From contig NZ_QCXX01000001.1 in NCBI RefSeq assembly GCF_003071065.1, positions 1,447,556 through 1,511,555 on the forward strand: 64,000 nucleotides of DNA. The letters run 5' to 3'. The DNA comes from Sphingobacterium athyrii (GTDB taxonomy: Bacteria > Bacteroidota > Bacteroidia > Sphingobacteriales > Sphingobacteriaceae). Under the pieces are notes generated by a model. That model had not been told where the DNA came from and did no database searches. It saw only the letters and a program-made list of their open reading frames with translations. A program made the translations under genes and the position numbers. Of this stretch, positions 55,736 through 62,970 are shown one piece after another (within the stretch, counting starts at the first letter, position 1; each line of letters starts with the position of its first letter).

Positions 55736-58700
55736 TTAAAATCCTACGTTAATACCTACGTTATACACAGCCTGCACAGGATAGCCTAATCCTTCACCCC
55801 CCATTTCGGGATCCCACATCTTGAATTTGCTCCATACGGCAAGGTTGAGTGCATTGACATAAAAACGCACATTGGACATCTTAAACTTGTTGAGAAACTG
55901 ATTTGGTAGATTGTAGCCTAATTCAACAGATTTCAATCGTAAGAATGCGCCGTTACGCATCCACCAGGTTGAAAACTGATTATTATTGTTGTTAAAACCA
56001 TCCGTCAAGCGTGGCCACAGGGCCCTTACGTCTTGGTTATCTTCGGACCAATAGCTGTTGGCCACTTCCTGCAGCAAGCCATTCTGATACGGTCCGTTGA
56101 TTGCAAAAGGTGTAATATTTCCCGGATCAATAAAAAATGAGGAACGCGCCGAGCCCTGTAAGAATGCACTGACATCAAAGCCTTTGAAACCCACAGAAAA
56201 ACCCATTCCATAAATAATTTGGGGATCTGTCGGATAGCCGATCGGCACTTTATCCAAATCGGTGATTTTACCATCACCATTGATATCTCGGTATTTAATA
56301 TCTCCGCCCATCGTCTTAAAGGCGCCACCAAAATTCTGTAGCGGCGAGTTTTCCGCTTCGATATCATCGACAAACAGACGTTCGGCAATCAGCCCATACG
56401 ATTGTTTGATCGGATGCCCCAATCGAGACAGGTAGGATAAATTTGCCGGGTAGTCCGGTTCTTCGTTCACCAGCAATTTATTGGTTGCATAGGTCATGTT
56501 CGCCCGCAACTGAGTCCACCAGGTATTTTGAAAAGATTTGTTGTAATCCAGGGCCAGGTCAAATCCTCGACTCTGCGCCTTGCCTATATTAGCTTGGATG
56601 TCAGCCTGAAAACCAGTTGTAGAAGGAATATTCGAACGGACCATCAGAATATTACTGCGAGTAGAGTTGTAATAATCAAACACCACGCCCAGGCCATTTT
56701 TTAGATTCAGGTCAAATCCAGCATCGAAGGTTTTTGCCCGTTCCCAGGTAATATCACGATTTTCATACCGCGATATGGAATAACCAGGCCGTGTATAATC
56801 CCAGTTATTTCCCCAGGAGAAACCTCGGCCACCGTTATTCGGGTTCACTTGCGATAAGTAGAAGAAACGATCACGGTCCTCACCGATCTGATCGTTACCC
56901 ACCAGACCATAGGTAGCCCTCAATTTTAAGCGGGAAACCACGGGATTCATAAATTCAAACATCTTTTCTTCATTCAGATTCCACCCCACACCAAAAGATG
57001 GGAAGAAACCAAAACGATGATCTTTGGAGAAACGTTCGGAACCATTATAGCCAAAGTTGAACTCAAAAAGGTAGCGGTTTTTGTAGGCATAGGTCGCTCG
57101 ACCTGACACCCCGAGGTTACGGGCCGGCAATGAAGCCTGTAAGTCACCACCGTTAGCGGTCTGATAATTACGGATAATACCGATCAACATCCCGGTGATG
57201 TCGTGGTCTTCAGCAATCGTGCGGTTGTAATTGACAGCAAACTCACCGTACGTCGTGGTATTTAGGATTTTATTTCCCTGGTTGTAATCCAGGTATTCTG
57301 TACCCTCATTTTCGTTGAGCAGACTTAAAACTGTATTGCTTGTACCCGGGATTCGGACCAGATTGTAATAAAATGGTTTAAAGCTCCGCGTGACAGAAAA
57401 ATAAGAATAGCGTTGTGTATAAGCCATTAAGCGAGCGGATAAACCTTTTGTAATGAAATCGAAATTCTGCTTCAGTTCCAATTGCACATTGACCGTGGAG
57501 CTATTATACTCCTGAAAACCATTGACCATATTAGCGTAGGGATTGTTATACAGCGTTTTGGTCGTTGGAATAAAGTTATTTCCGAAAAGCGGATGTGTCG
57601 CAAATGGAGAATAGGAGGATGGATAAATTGCCGGAAACATTACCGGGTTGGACCAAATTGCTTCACGAAATACGCGCTGTCCACCATTGATCAGATTTCC
57701 CCATTTATCATAACCACCTATTGGCCCTGTATAGTCATCAAATTGAGCCGAAGTACGGATAATACCAATCGTCGTTGGAGTAACATTTAAGGTAATATTA
57801 GAACGTAAGGAGTAGTTTTTCAGGTTGATGTTATTATCAAAGCTATTGCCATTTTCGGATCGCAGAATTCCCTTATCGTTATTAAAGGTACCGGCGACAT
57901 AATATTGAGCAAGGTTTCCTCCACCGGTGACATTGAAGTTAAAGCGTTGGTTGTTGGTATAATCCTTTATCAGCTGGTCGATCCAGTTATTATTGGGATA
58001 AAGCAACGGATCGTCTCCCCGTTCGGTATGGTCTATTTTATTTTGGTTGTAAGGTAGCGTACCTTTAGGGTCTCTGGTCAACACGGCCTCATTAGCCATT
58101 TTCATATAGGTAATATTATCGGCGAATTTAAAATTACGGGTATTGGTTGAGATTGAGTTCTCAAAACGTGCATTAAATTTTGCCTTACCAACAATACCAC
58201 TTTTGGTGTTGACCAAAACAACCCCATTTGCCCCTCTAGCGCCATATAACGAAGAGGCTGCGGCATCTTTCAATACGGAAAAGCCAGCGATATCATCAGG
58301 CTGTAAGCGTGCCAGTGCGGTGGTATTGGATTCCATTCCGTCGATCAGAATCAAAGGATCCTTTTTCCCTGCGCCAAAGGAACCAACGCCACGGATAAAG
58401 AAGGAAGCGTTGTCATTACCTGGTTCCCCACTCCGTTGGTAAGCAATTAGCCCAGCTACCCGCCCCGCCAGCATGGAGGTCAGATTGGATGTTGGTCCCT
58501 TAATTTCTTTCGGGTTTATCGAGGTAATGGAGGCCACCATACTCGTTTTTTTCTGTGTGCCGTAGGCCACGACAGTTACTTCATCCAGATTGGAACTTGA
58601 TGAGGATAAGTAAATGGTCATACGATTGGTACTCGTGACCTGAACAGTTTTGCGGTCGAATCCGACCGAAGTTAGGACAAGCTGATCGTTGATGTGCGCA

Positions 58701-58927
58701 TCTTTGATCAGGAATTGTCCCTGTGCATCCGTTGATACAACTGCATTCTTTCCCATAAAGGCAATTGTAACATTGGAAATGGGTAAATGTCCGACGCTAT
58801 CCAATACAACTCCTCTCAATTCAAACGATTGGGTCTGTGCACTTGCAAAGCCGGCAATCAGAAGAAAGAGGAAGACAAGACTACATCGCTGCCATTTACA
58901 GATTCGGTAATACATGTGGTAGATCAT
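55736..58927 (-). CDS. SusC/RagA-family TonB-dependent transporter, first gene of the operon
   Basis: The 1063-residue product has a signal peptide ending GFASAQ, a CarboxypepD_reg-like domain (ELRGVVLDSVGHLPISNVTI) and a SusC plug with DEVTVVAYGTQKKTSMVASI, ILIDGMESN and FSVLKDAAASSLYGARGANGV, then a barrel ending YNVGINVGF. It is at the head of the 26-kb minus-strand locus and has its own promoter region. Confidence 0.96.
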   Translation of the reverse strand: MIYHMYYRICKWQRCSLVFLFLLIAGFASAQTQSFELRGVVLDSVGHLPISNVTIAFMGKNAVVSTDAQGQFLIKDAHINDQLVLTSVGFDRKTVQVTSTNRMTIYLSSSSSNLDEVTVVAYGTQKKTSMVASITSINPKEIKGPTSNLTSMLAGRVAGLIAYQRSGEPGNDNASFFIRGVGSFGAGKKDPLILIDGMESNTTALARLQPDDIAGFSVLKDAAASSLYGARGANGVVLVNTKSGIVGKAKFNARFENSISTNTRNFKFADNITYMKMANEAVLTRDPKGTLPYNQNKIDHTERGDDPLLYPNNNWIDQLIKDYTNNQRFNFNVTGGGNLAQYYVAGTFNNDKGILRSENGNSFDNNINLKNYSLRSNITLNVTPTTIGIIRTSAQFDDYTGPIGGYDKWGNLINGGQRVFREAIWSNPVMFPAIYPSSYSPFATHPLFGNNFIPTTKTLYNNPYANMVNGFQEYNSSTVNVQLELKQNFDFITKGLSARLMAYTQRYSYFSVTRSFKPFYYNLVRIPGTSNTVLSLLNENEGTEYLDYNQGNKILNTTTYGEFAVNYNRTIAEDHDITGMLIGIIRNYQTANGGDLQASLPARNLGVSGRATYAYKNRYLFEFNFGYNGSERFSKDHRFGFFPSFGVGWNLNEEKMFEFMNPVVSRLKLRATYGLVGNDQIGEDRDRFFYLSQVNPNNGGRGFSWGNNWDYTRPGYSISRYENRDITWERAKTFDAGFDLNLKNGLGVVFDYYNSTRSNILMVRSNIPSTTGFQADIQANIGKAQSRGFDLALDYNKSFQNTWWTQLRANMTYATNKLLVNEEPDYPANLSYLSRLGHPIKQSYGLIAERLFVDDIEAENSPLQNFGGAFKTMGGDIKYRDINGDGKITDLDKVPIGYPTDPQIIYGMGFSVGFKGFDVSAFLQGSARSSFFIDPGNITPFAINGPYQNGLLQEVANSYWSEDNQDVRALWPRLTDGFNNNNNQFSTWWMRNGAFLRLKSVELGYNLPNQFLNKFKMSNVRFYVNALNLAVWSKFKMWDPEMGGEGLGYPVQAVYNVGINVGF

Positions 58928-58977
58928 AAATTGGTCTTCTTATAGATTGGTTATTATTGCGTAGCATAGCAGTCTTT

Positions 58978-59086
58978 AATCTATACTATTCTATACTACT
59001 ATACAATAGTAAAAACATTTTCCGACATCCACAAATATTTTTTCAAATAATGGCATTATAGCTATTCGGCCGAACGGCCGTTAGCT
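58978..59086 (-). promoter_or_regulatory. Promoter/operator region of the utilisation locus
   Basis: On the minus strand, TTTG (59035-59032) and TACTATTG (59011-59004) are 20 bases apart, a good Bacteroidota promoter with one mismatch. Just downstream, CTATACTATT and CTATACTACT repeat in tandem (58982-59001), a possible operator for the GntR regulator. Upstream, a GC-rich dyad with two CGGCCG blocks inside flanking AGCTA/TAGCT arms (about 59059-59086) looks like an activator site. Confidence 0.5.
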
Positions 59087-59108
59087 GTGTGGAGTTATGG
59101 AAAAAATA

Positions 59109-59148
59109 AAGCGGGATATATTATCATGACTGATAATATATCCCGCTT
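59109..59148 (-). terminator. Perfect 18-bp stem-loop terminator
   Basis: AAGCGGGATATATTATCA (59109-59126) pairs exactly with its complement at 59131-59148 over a TGAC loop. On the minus strand it is followed by TTTATTTTTT. It isolates the SusC promoter from transcription of the gene at 59196-59501. Confidence 0.8.
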
Positions 59149-59181
59149 AGTAAATAATTTAAAAAATTTTGATCACAAAAA

Positions 59182-59203
59182 AAGGTAGGCCTAGCCTACC
59201 CTT
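59182..59203. terminator. Small stem-loop at gene end
   Basis: GGTAGGC and GCCTACC pair over a CTA loop (59184-59200), with AAAA and TTTT on the two sides. It overlaps the stop codon of the minus-strand gene at 59196. Confidence 0.55.
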
Positions 59204-59501
59204 TTGTCAATGAGTGGTGATATTTTAAGGTATTATTGAGCGAATGTGCAGTCTGTCGTGCATCGTCTTGGTAAGACGACAGATCTTCACAATTTCGAAT
59301 GTCTGCTACATCCACTTTCTTTCTTACTTTGCTGATGACCTGATTTAGCTCTGATTTCCAGTTACCCGGATCGCCAAAATCGTCCATCCAATTTTTATTG
59401 ATAAACTTTTTGTAGTTCAAAAGCAAAATATACAATTCCTCACCACTACCGGCGCGATTGATTGACGTGCGCCAGTTCTCTAATTTTTCTTTAAAACTCA
59501 T
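59196..59501 (-). CDS. Small hypothetical protein
   Basis: About 101 residues from start MSFKEKLENWRTSIN; a longer frame to 59531 adds a hydrophobic leader of ten residues that could be spurious. The product is hydrophilic and helical, with NKNWMDDFGDPGNWKSELNQ and a His-rich end. There is no known family. It is isolated by two terminators from the operon downstream. Confidence 0.55.
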   Translation of the reverse strand: MSFKEKLENWRTSINRAGSGEELYILLLNYKKFINKNWMDDFGDPGNWKSELNQVISKVRKKVDVADIRNCEDLSSYQDDARQTAHSLNNTLKYHHSLTKG

Positions 59502-59665
59502 AACCAGCAATATACAAAAAAATATGGACATTCCAAAATCGCTTCCTTTGAAATGGATGAATATTATTAAAAATTAAGCGATAGAATGATTAAACCTTCG
59601 GTGAATTATTTCGGTCATAAGGTAGAGGTTCAATATTAATATTATAATACAAAACAGAATAAATT

Positions 59666-60292
59666 ATGGTCTTTATCCACTTAAAAAATATGCTTGTTAT
59701 TTCCTTTGCATTGCTATGTATAATGGAGAAAAGTATCGCTCAACACATTGGGGACAATAAAAGACCTACGTCTCAGACGACCTTTCGGCACGACAGAGAA
59801 AATGATTATGTCAGCATAGGCAACCGGATTTTCTACAGGGATAAGATGGTCGAAGATGTCGATGCAGGATCTTTCAAAGACCTAGGTAATGCTTATGCAA
59901 GAGACAACTGGAATGCCTATTATCGGGGCATTAAGATCAAGGATGTATCGCCACATTCATTCCAATCACTTGGTTGGGGATATGCCAAGGATAGTTGGAA
60001 TGCCTATTATCGAGGTGTTAAAATTAAAGACGTCTCTGCGCCCAGCTTTAAAGTACTGGATGAGGGATACGCCAAAGATAGTTGGAATGTCTATTATAGA
60101 GGTAATCAAATAAAAGATGTATCCGCCCCAAGCTTTGTTCTTCTTGGCGACGGATACAGCAAGGATAGCTGGAAAGTCTATTATTTTGGCCGGGAGATAA
60201 AAGATGCAACTGCTTTTACATTTGAATATTTAGGCAAAGGTTATGCGAAGGATAGCTGGAATGAATACTATAGAGGAAAAAAATTAGAGTAA
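59666..60292 (+). CDS. Exported DKNYY-type repeat protein
   Basis: The 208-residue protein has a signal peptide (to about residue 26, MEKSIAQ). Five 29-residue repeats follow, each with YAKDSWNxYYRGxxIKDVS-like sequence; a sixth, degenerate unit precedes them (IGNRIFYRDKMVEDVDAGSF). This matches the DKNYY repeat family of secreted bacterial proteins, whose function is unknown; the repeats likely stack as a beta-rich rod in the periplasm or at the surface. It converges on the Cas12-like gene with one base between stop codons. Confidence 0.8.
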   Translation: MVFIHLKNMLVISFALLCIMEKSIAQHIGDNKRPTSQTTFRHDRENDYVSIGNRIFYRDKMVEDVDAGSFKDLGNAYARDNWNAYYRGIKIKDVSPHSFQSLGWGYAKDSWNAYYRGVKIKDVSAPSFKVLDEGYAKDSWNVYYRGNQIKDVSAPSFVLLGDGYSKDSWKVYYFGREIKDATAFTFEYLGKGYAKDSWNEYYRGKKLE

Positions 60293-60293
60293 T

Positions 60294-61388
60294 TTATTCG
60301 ATAATAATGTTAATGCCGACCATCTTCGCTTTGTATTTAATCTTTTCGATAAGACCGTAGTAGCTCCAGTTTCGCAACAAGAATTCATCACCTTTGGCCA
60401 TTTCCTCCTTATTGGATTGGTTGACCAGCAAGAGGGTACCCGCTTGTGCTTTCACACAAAGCTCAATTAATCTACGGCTATACAGGTGGAGTTTGGTATC
60501 TACGTAATTTTTCTCCTTTTCATTGTAGTGTTCCAAGCTTTTCATTTTCCGCTTACGTCCACGCCCACCTTTATCAAATGCGGCGGCCTTTTGCAAGCGA
60601 TGTCGCGCTGCTTGGATAGCCATACGGCGGTAAGTAAATTCCTCTTTATTGCCGATCTGAAAGGACTCCTTACCGATAGTTACCGCTATGGGATGTTCGA
60701 TGGAAAGTGATGCTTCGGCGATAACGTTATCCTTTAGTTCTTGGATTTTTTTTGGAAGCTCGAGTGCAAGAAGGAGAAAAATCTTGCCTTTGACAATTTT
60801 GATTGCGCTGCTACAGATTTTGATCTGCCCAACCAGTGCACGTTGGAGCAACACCTTTTTATCCGATCGGTCTTTACCGAGGTATGTCCGAAACGGTATT
60901 TTGAATAGTGTGAATTTAAAATCTCTATTATTCTCATCTTTACTTAAGTTAATTTGTCTACCAGAAAAGGGAATAGGCATATCCTTTTTATAATTGCGGA
61001 GCGATTTTTCACCTTTCCAGTATGAGAGGCGGTCCGCCTGAAAATACTTGATTAAGGCCGTGTTTATTTGGGACAAGATATCTGTTGGGATCCGCCCTTT
61101 GAAATAGCTGGACAGCAGGCGATAAGTTGTATTCATCCTTGAAGTATTCAATACACCTTCTGGATCTTTCGCCTGATCGGCCAGTTTGATTTTAACATCT
61201 TCCTGTAGGTAAATCAGATCTTTCAAGTTCTCCTGTACATATTGGTGGGTGATGACCATATTCGCACCACGGAAGACAAGATCCTGCCATTCAAAGAGCT
61301 GTTTAAAATACTCCGATCGTTTTTCTTTATCATCACAATCCACAAAAACCTGTATTTTGCGGGTCAATACCATTGTATCAGCTGCCAT
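60294..61388 (-). CDS. Nuclease-dead, C-terminally shortened Cas12f/TnpB-like protein
   Basis: The 364-residue protein has the helical N-terminal region of compact Cas12/TnpB proteins (YFKQLFEWQDLVFRGANMVI). A RuvC-like part follows: the segment SIEHPIAVTI at 229-238 corresponds to RuvC-I, then KGGRGRKRKMKSLEHYNEKE (273-292), YVDTKLHLYSRRLIEL (295-310) and AGTLLLVNQ (316-324) for RuvC-II, and IKYKAKMVGINIIIE at the end. At the RuvC-I position where VDLG is usual the sequence is ASLS (Asp to Ser227). At RuvC-II, LED becomes LVN (Glu to Val322). The chain stops where TnpB proteins normally go on to the zinc finger and RuvC-III Asp. It is therefore predicted to bind guide RNA and DNA but not to cut. 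It follows the sigma-factor gene by 16 bp. Confidence 0.8.
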   Translation of the reverse strand: MAADTMVLTRKIQVFVDCDDKEKRSEYFKQLFEWQDLVFRGANMVITHQYVQENLKDLIYLQEDVKIKLADQAKDPEGVLNTSRMNTTYRLLSSYFKGRIPTDILSQINTALIKYFQADRLSYWKGEKSLRNYKKDMPIPFSGRQINLSKDENNRDFKFTLFKIPFRTYLGKDRSDKKVLLQRALVGQIKICSSAIKIVKGKIFLLLALELPKKIQELKDNVIAEASLSIEHPIAVTIGKESFQIGNKEEFTYRRMAIQAARHRLQKAAAFDKGGRGRKRKMKSLEHYNEKEKNYVDTKLHLYSRRLIELCVKAQAGTLLLVNQSNKEEMAKGDEFLLRNWSYYGLIEKIKYKAKMVGINIIIE

Positions 61389-61404
61389 ATCTTTTTATAT
61401 TTAG

Positions 61405-62217
61405 TTATGCCGTTTTCTTAGCAGATTTAATTTTTGCATGTGCATTAATAAATAATTTACGCACCTGTCCCCCGTCCAATTGTAAAGCTTCTGAAATCTT
61501 GTCAAAGGAATACTGCAATTCATAGCGCATGCGGAAGACCTCAGCCTCCTCTTCGGTCATTTCGTCATTTAATTTAAATTCAACGGGTTTAGCCATCAGC
61601 TGCATTTTCTCTTCACTATGAATAATGGAACGCAGGTATTCGATTGTTTTCTCCATCTGTAGACCAACCTCATAATCTGAGATGTTCCCCATATAGTAAG
61701 CGATACGTTCATAGTTAAAACTATATTTTAGGCAAAGACGGATAAAGAGTTGTTGATCGCTGTTGAGACTAGGCAAAATGGCATTAATTTGATCCATCTT
61801 CTTTTTCTTCTCCAATTCCAGTTGTTCGATATAGAGCAGATCGGCTTCGCTTTCCTCTTCCATTTCATAGCCCAGCATAAACTCCTGATAATCCTCGATG
61901 CTATCGAGACGGAGTAAGCTTCGGTGAAATCTATTGCGCGATTTTTGATAAAAAGCCTGAATGGCAGACTTTACCTGGACTTTCAGAAACTCGAAGACCT
62001 CCGATTCGGAATGCAGATTTTCGCGGAACAGCCAAAGCCTTAGGAATGCTTCCTGCGCAATACTTTCTCCAGCACATTCATCATCTGTGGCGCGATGTGC
62101 ACGGAAAAAGAAATGTTCGTAAAATTTTTGGTAGAAAAATTTAAGTCCCTTTTCATGCCCATTGTGCAGGTGTTCAATAGCCGTTTTAATGTCCTTGTTT
62201 AGTAAAAGTAGTTTCAT
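61405..62217 (-). CDS. ECF-like sigma factor with two region-4-like domains, partner of the Cas12-like protein
   Basis: The 270-residue protein has a sigma region 2 at about 21-95 (LKFFYQKFYEHFFFRAHRAT, then ESIAQEAFLRLWLFRENLHS and FLKVQVKSAIQAFYQKSRNR), very close to FecI-like ECF factors of Bacteroidota. An acidic linker (about 105-140) precedes two region-4-like helix-turn-helix units. The first is at 141-198 (LPSLNSDQQLFIRLCLKYSF, NYERIAYYMGNIS). The second is at 216-266 (MTEEEAEVFRMRYELQYSFD, KISEALQLDGGQVRKLF). Normal ECF factors have one. No anti-sigma gene is adjacent. It is first in a two-gene operon with the Cas12-like gene and divergent from the guide array, which suggests RNA polymerase recruitment directed by guide RNA. 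Confidence 0.82.
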   Translation of the reverse strand: MKLLLLNKDIKTAIEHLHNGHEKGLKFFYQKFYEHFFFRAHRATDDECAGESIAQEAFLRLWLFRENLHSESEVFEFLKVQVKSAIQAFYQKSRNRFHRSLLRLDSIEDYQEFMLGYEMEEESEADLLYIEQLELEKKKKMDQINAILPSLNSDQQLFIRLCLKYSFNYERIAYYMGNISDYEVGLQMEKTIEYLRSIIHSEEKMQLMAKPVEFKLNDEMTEEEAEVFRMRYELQYSFDKISEALQLDGGQVRKLFINAHAKIKSAKKTA

Positions 62218-62250
62218 AATTCGTTTTTATGGTTAGCAATATATCAGCAA

Positions 62251-62373
62251 CTTACCACGGCTCCGGCGGAACTTGACGGATTTTATGAAACCGAAGCCGG
62301 GTAAGTGTAAATCGTTACATGGTTATAAAAACTTATTGGTATTGAGTGGGAAGTATTGGCGTTACGCTCTCCA
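62251..62373 (+). ncRNA. Candidate structured leader / scaffold RNA before array 1
   Basis: The 156-bp gap between the sigma gene and the first repeat holds a strong hairpin: CTTACCACGGCTCCGG (62251-62266) pairs with CCGAAGCCGGGTAAG (62291-62305), 14 pairs with one bulge and one mismatch. A smaller stem TGTAA-ATCG-TTACA follows (62306-62319). The position, just before the array and divergent from the effector operon, suits a tracrRNA-like scaffold or array leader. A convincing anti-repeat was not found by eye, so the role is inferred. Confidence 0.35.
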
Positions 62374-62671
62374 GTTGTGTATACCCTACATTTTGAAGAT
62401 ATTAACAGCTATTCCCCGCTTATATAAGCTCGATTTAAGTTGTGTATACCCTACATTTTGGGATCATCAAGATCCGACCTTATGGACATCATAAATCATC
62501 CAATGCTGTGCATACCCCACTTTTTGAGGTCATCAACATCGAGATATTTTTTCTGGACTTATGTTTTACTGTTGTGTATACCCTACTTTTTGAGGTCATC
62601 AACATCTTAGGATAGTTTTTCATTACCTATTCGCCTGTTGTGTATACCTACATTTTGAGATCATAAACCTT
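62374..62671 (+). CRISPR. CRISPR-like array 1: five repeats, four spacers
   Basis: Repeats begin at 62374, 62439, 62505, 62571 and 62637. They are 36 bases (the last 35), starting GTTGTGTATACCCTACA and ending ATCAACATC in the best copies. The 5' block TGTATACCC and the 3' block ATCA are the most conserved; single-base changes occur in nearly every copy, and the first and last are the most degenerate. Spacers are 29, 30, 30 and 30 bases (62410-62438, 62475-62504, 62541-62570, 62607-62636) and share no sequence. Orientation is inferred with the spacer 3' of the repeat, as in Cas12 guides. Confidence 0.85.
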
Positions 62672-62970
62672 CTAGTATCGTAATAATAATCAAGAACATA
62701 AAGTAGAATGTAACCCAACATTTTTTAAAAAAGGGTATTTAGTGAGTCGCCATTGCGCTCACCCTACGGCATAACAAGATACCTCAATATATATAATTTC
62801 GTAAATTTTATTACTTACTTTGCAAGCACTTCTGGAAAGATTGAGAAAATATTATTTTGTTAATTTTGGACTTTTTAACTCCTTTTAAGCCAGAGAACGT
62901 TTGAACTTGTATATCCCTTTTTTTATTTATCACTGGCAATTTCAAACCAAGTTCAGAAACGGAATTACGA
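62672..62970 (+). repeat. Array leader, copy 1 of a tandem duplication
   Basis: This 300-bp gene-free block is about 96% identical to 63663-63961 (offset 991). Conserved elements are a hairpin GTGAG-T-CGC / GCG-CTCAC (62741-62761), whose loop base differs between copies; a promoter with TTG at 62841-62843 and a perfect TAATTTTG at 62861-62868; and a later stem pairing GTTTGAACTTG (62899-62909) with CAAGTTCAGAAAC (62948-62960). The promoter reads into the following repeats, about 95 bases downstream. Confidence 0.75.
62841..62868 (+). promoter_or_regulatory. Leader promoter for array 2
   Basis: TTG (62841-62843), 17 bases, then TAATTTTG (62861-62868), a perfect match to the Bacteroidota -7 consensus TAnnTTTG. 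It is conserved in the second leader copy at 63832-63859 and points toward the repeats. Confidence 0.55.

Noticed and set aside
59136..59150. Partial match (11 of 13) of the first array spacer to the right arm of the terminator stem near 59140
   Set aside because: Two mismatches fall within the first five bases, where a guide seed should be strict, and the place is a terminator hairpin rather than a promoter.
60294..62217. Conventional type V CRISPR defence or an IS605/IS607 transposon TnpB
   Set aside because: The Cas12-like protein lacks the visible catalytic residues and zinc finger, there is no TnpA, no transposon ends and no cas1/cas2, and a sigma factor is operonic with it.
62273..62494. 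73-codon open frame running into the array
   Set aside because: It crosses a strong hairpin and two CRISPR-like repeats; the peptide has no protein-like pattern.
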